A program made the position numbers and the translations under genes. The notes under the pieces are model-generated. The model was given only the letters and a program-made list of their open reading frames with translations, was not told the origin of the DNA and searched no databases. From an uncultured Bacillota bacterium (GTDB taxonomy: Bacteria; Bacillota; Clostridia; Peptostreptococcales; Anaerovoracaceae), in the NCBI GenBank assembly GCA_902465215.1, contig CABQMM010000121.1:1-5211 (forward strand): a stretch of DNA of 5,211 nt, given 5' to 3'. This document shows positions 4,748-5,211 of the stretch, piece after piece. Each line of letters starts with the position of its first letter. Within the stretch, counting starts at the first letter, position 1.

Positions 4748-5211
4748 ATGGATATATTTATTTTAGTTTTGGAACTGATCGGCGCCTCTGCATTTGCGGT
4801 TTCGGGCGCGATGACAGGAATCCGCAAGCATATGGATATTTTCGGGGCTTTTGTGCTCGCCCTCACCGTTGCAGTCGGCGGCGGTATCATCCGAGACATC
4901 ATCCTCGGTGCGTTCCCTCCGGCAATGTTTCAGAATCCGATTTACGCACTGACGGCATTTCTCACATGTCTCATCGTGTTCATCCCGCAGGTGCGTGGCC
5001 TTTTGGAGCGCAGCAGCCGCATCATGCTGCTTGCCGACTCGATTGGCCTCGGTATCTTTACGGTTTCCGGCGCAATGCGCGCCTTCGAGGTTTCCGACCA
5101 CCCAACGGTCTTTCTTGCTGTATTCGTCGGCGTGATTACCGGGGTTGGCGGCGGACTTCTCCGCGATGTGATGGCCGGAGATATGCCATATATCTTCGTA
5201 AAGCATATCTA
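4748..5211 (+). CDS. TRIC-family (UPF0126) cation channel membrane protein, 3' end missing
   Basis: 154 codons are visible before the right edge; family members usually have about 200-230 residues. The protein shows the two-fold internal repeat of the bacterial trimeric intracellular cation channel / UPF0126 (YicG, YadS) family. FAVSGAM (16-22) with GGGIIRD (44-50) is echoed by FTVSGAM (104-110) with GGGLLRD (134-140), an offset of about 90 residues. The rest is hydrophobic, fitting several membrane helices. Structures of bacterial TRIC homologues show trimeric, potassium-permeable channels, but most bacterial members have no assigned physiological role. The start MDIFILVLELIGASAFAVSG matches the family. 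Its ribosome binding site is weak: GGAA seven bases away, AAGGAAA further up. An in-frame ATG at 4706 would add 14 basic residues but has no visible binding site. The gene is transcribed away from liv, and no functional link is evident. Confidence 0.9.
   Translation, partial: MDIFILVLELIGASAFAVSGAMTGIRKHMDIFGAFVLALTVAVGGGIIRDIILGAFPPAMFQNPIYALTAFLTCLIVFIPQVRGLLERSSRIMLLADSIGLGIFTVSGAMRAFEVSDHPTVFLAVFVGVITGVGGGLLRDVMAGDMPYIFVKHI

Noticed and set aside
4763..5206. 147-residue minus-strand frame opposite the TRIC gene
   Set aside because: It is a shadow of the plus-strand gene, whose family motifs (SGAM, GGGxxRD repeated) are unmistakable; the shadow has no recognisable domain.

Overview
The window carries most of a branched-chain amino acid ABC transporter operon (liv type) on the minus strand, plus the start of a divergent gene on the plus strand. 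The composition looks moderate in G+C by eye. Purine-rich Shine-Dalgarno sites, a lipoprotein-type binding protein and tightly packed genes suggest a Gram-positive anaerobe of the Clostridia/Firmicutes kind. That placement is an inference; no taxonomic marker is present.

Layout, in the direction of liv transcription (right to left): a sigma-A-like promoter with an extended -10 (4517-4545); a leader RNA encoding a 51-residue peptide with 17 Ile/Leu/Val in 22 consecutive residues (4330-4485); an intrinsic terminator (4264-4295) that competes with a 17-bp antiterminator; a weaker second hairpin (4222-4243); then livJ (substrate-binding lipoprotein), a strong intercistronic hairpin (2927-2947), livH and livM (permeases), livG (ATPase) and the first 33 codons of livF (second ATPase), which runs off the left edge. 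The genes from livH onward are packed with 4-nt overlaps or short gaps, and stop codons abut or overlap the next ribosome binding site.

The binding protein captures leucine/isoleucine/valine or a related ligand outside the membrane. LivH and LivM form the channel, and LivG and LivF hydrolyse ATP. The leader appears to sense the same amino acids. Ribosome stalling on its Ile/Leu/Val codons would free codons 30-35 to pair with the 5' half of the terminator and let transcription enter livJ.

An A/T-rich divergent spacer and a second good promoter (4648-4676, plus strand) precede a TRIC/UPF0126 family membrane protein gene (4748 onward), which runs off the right edge.

The most interesting content is the complete peptide-leader attenuator in front of a liv transporter. 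This kind of control is well known for enterobacterial ilv and leu biosynthetic operons. To my knowledge it is not the usual arrangement for transporters in this type of organism, where T-boxes or CodY would be expected.
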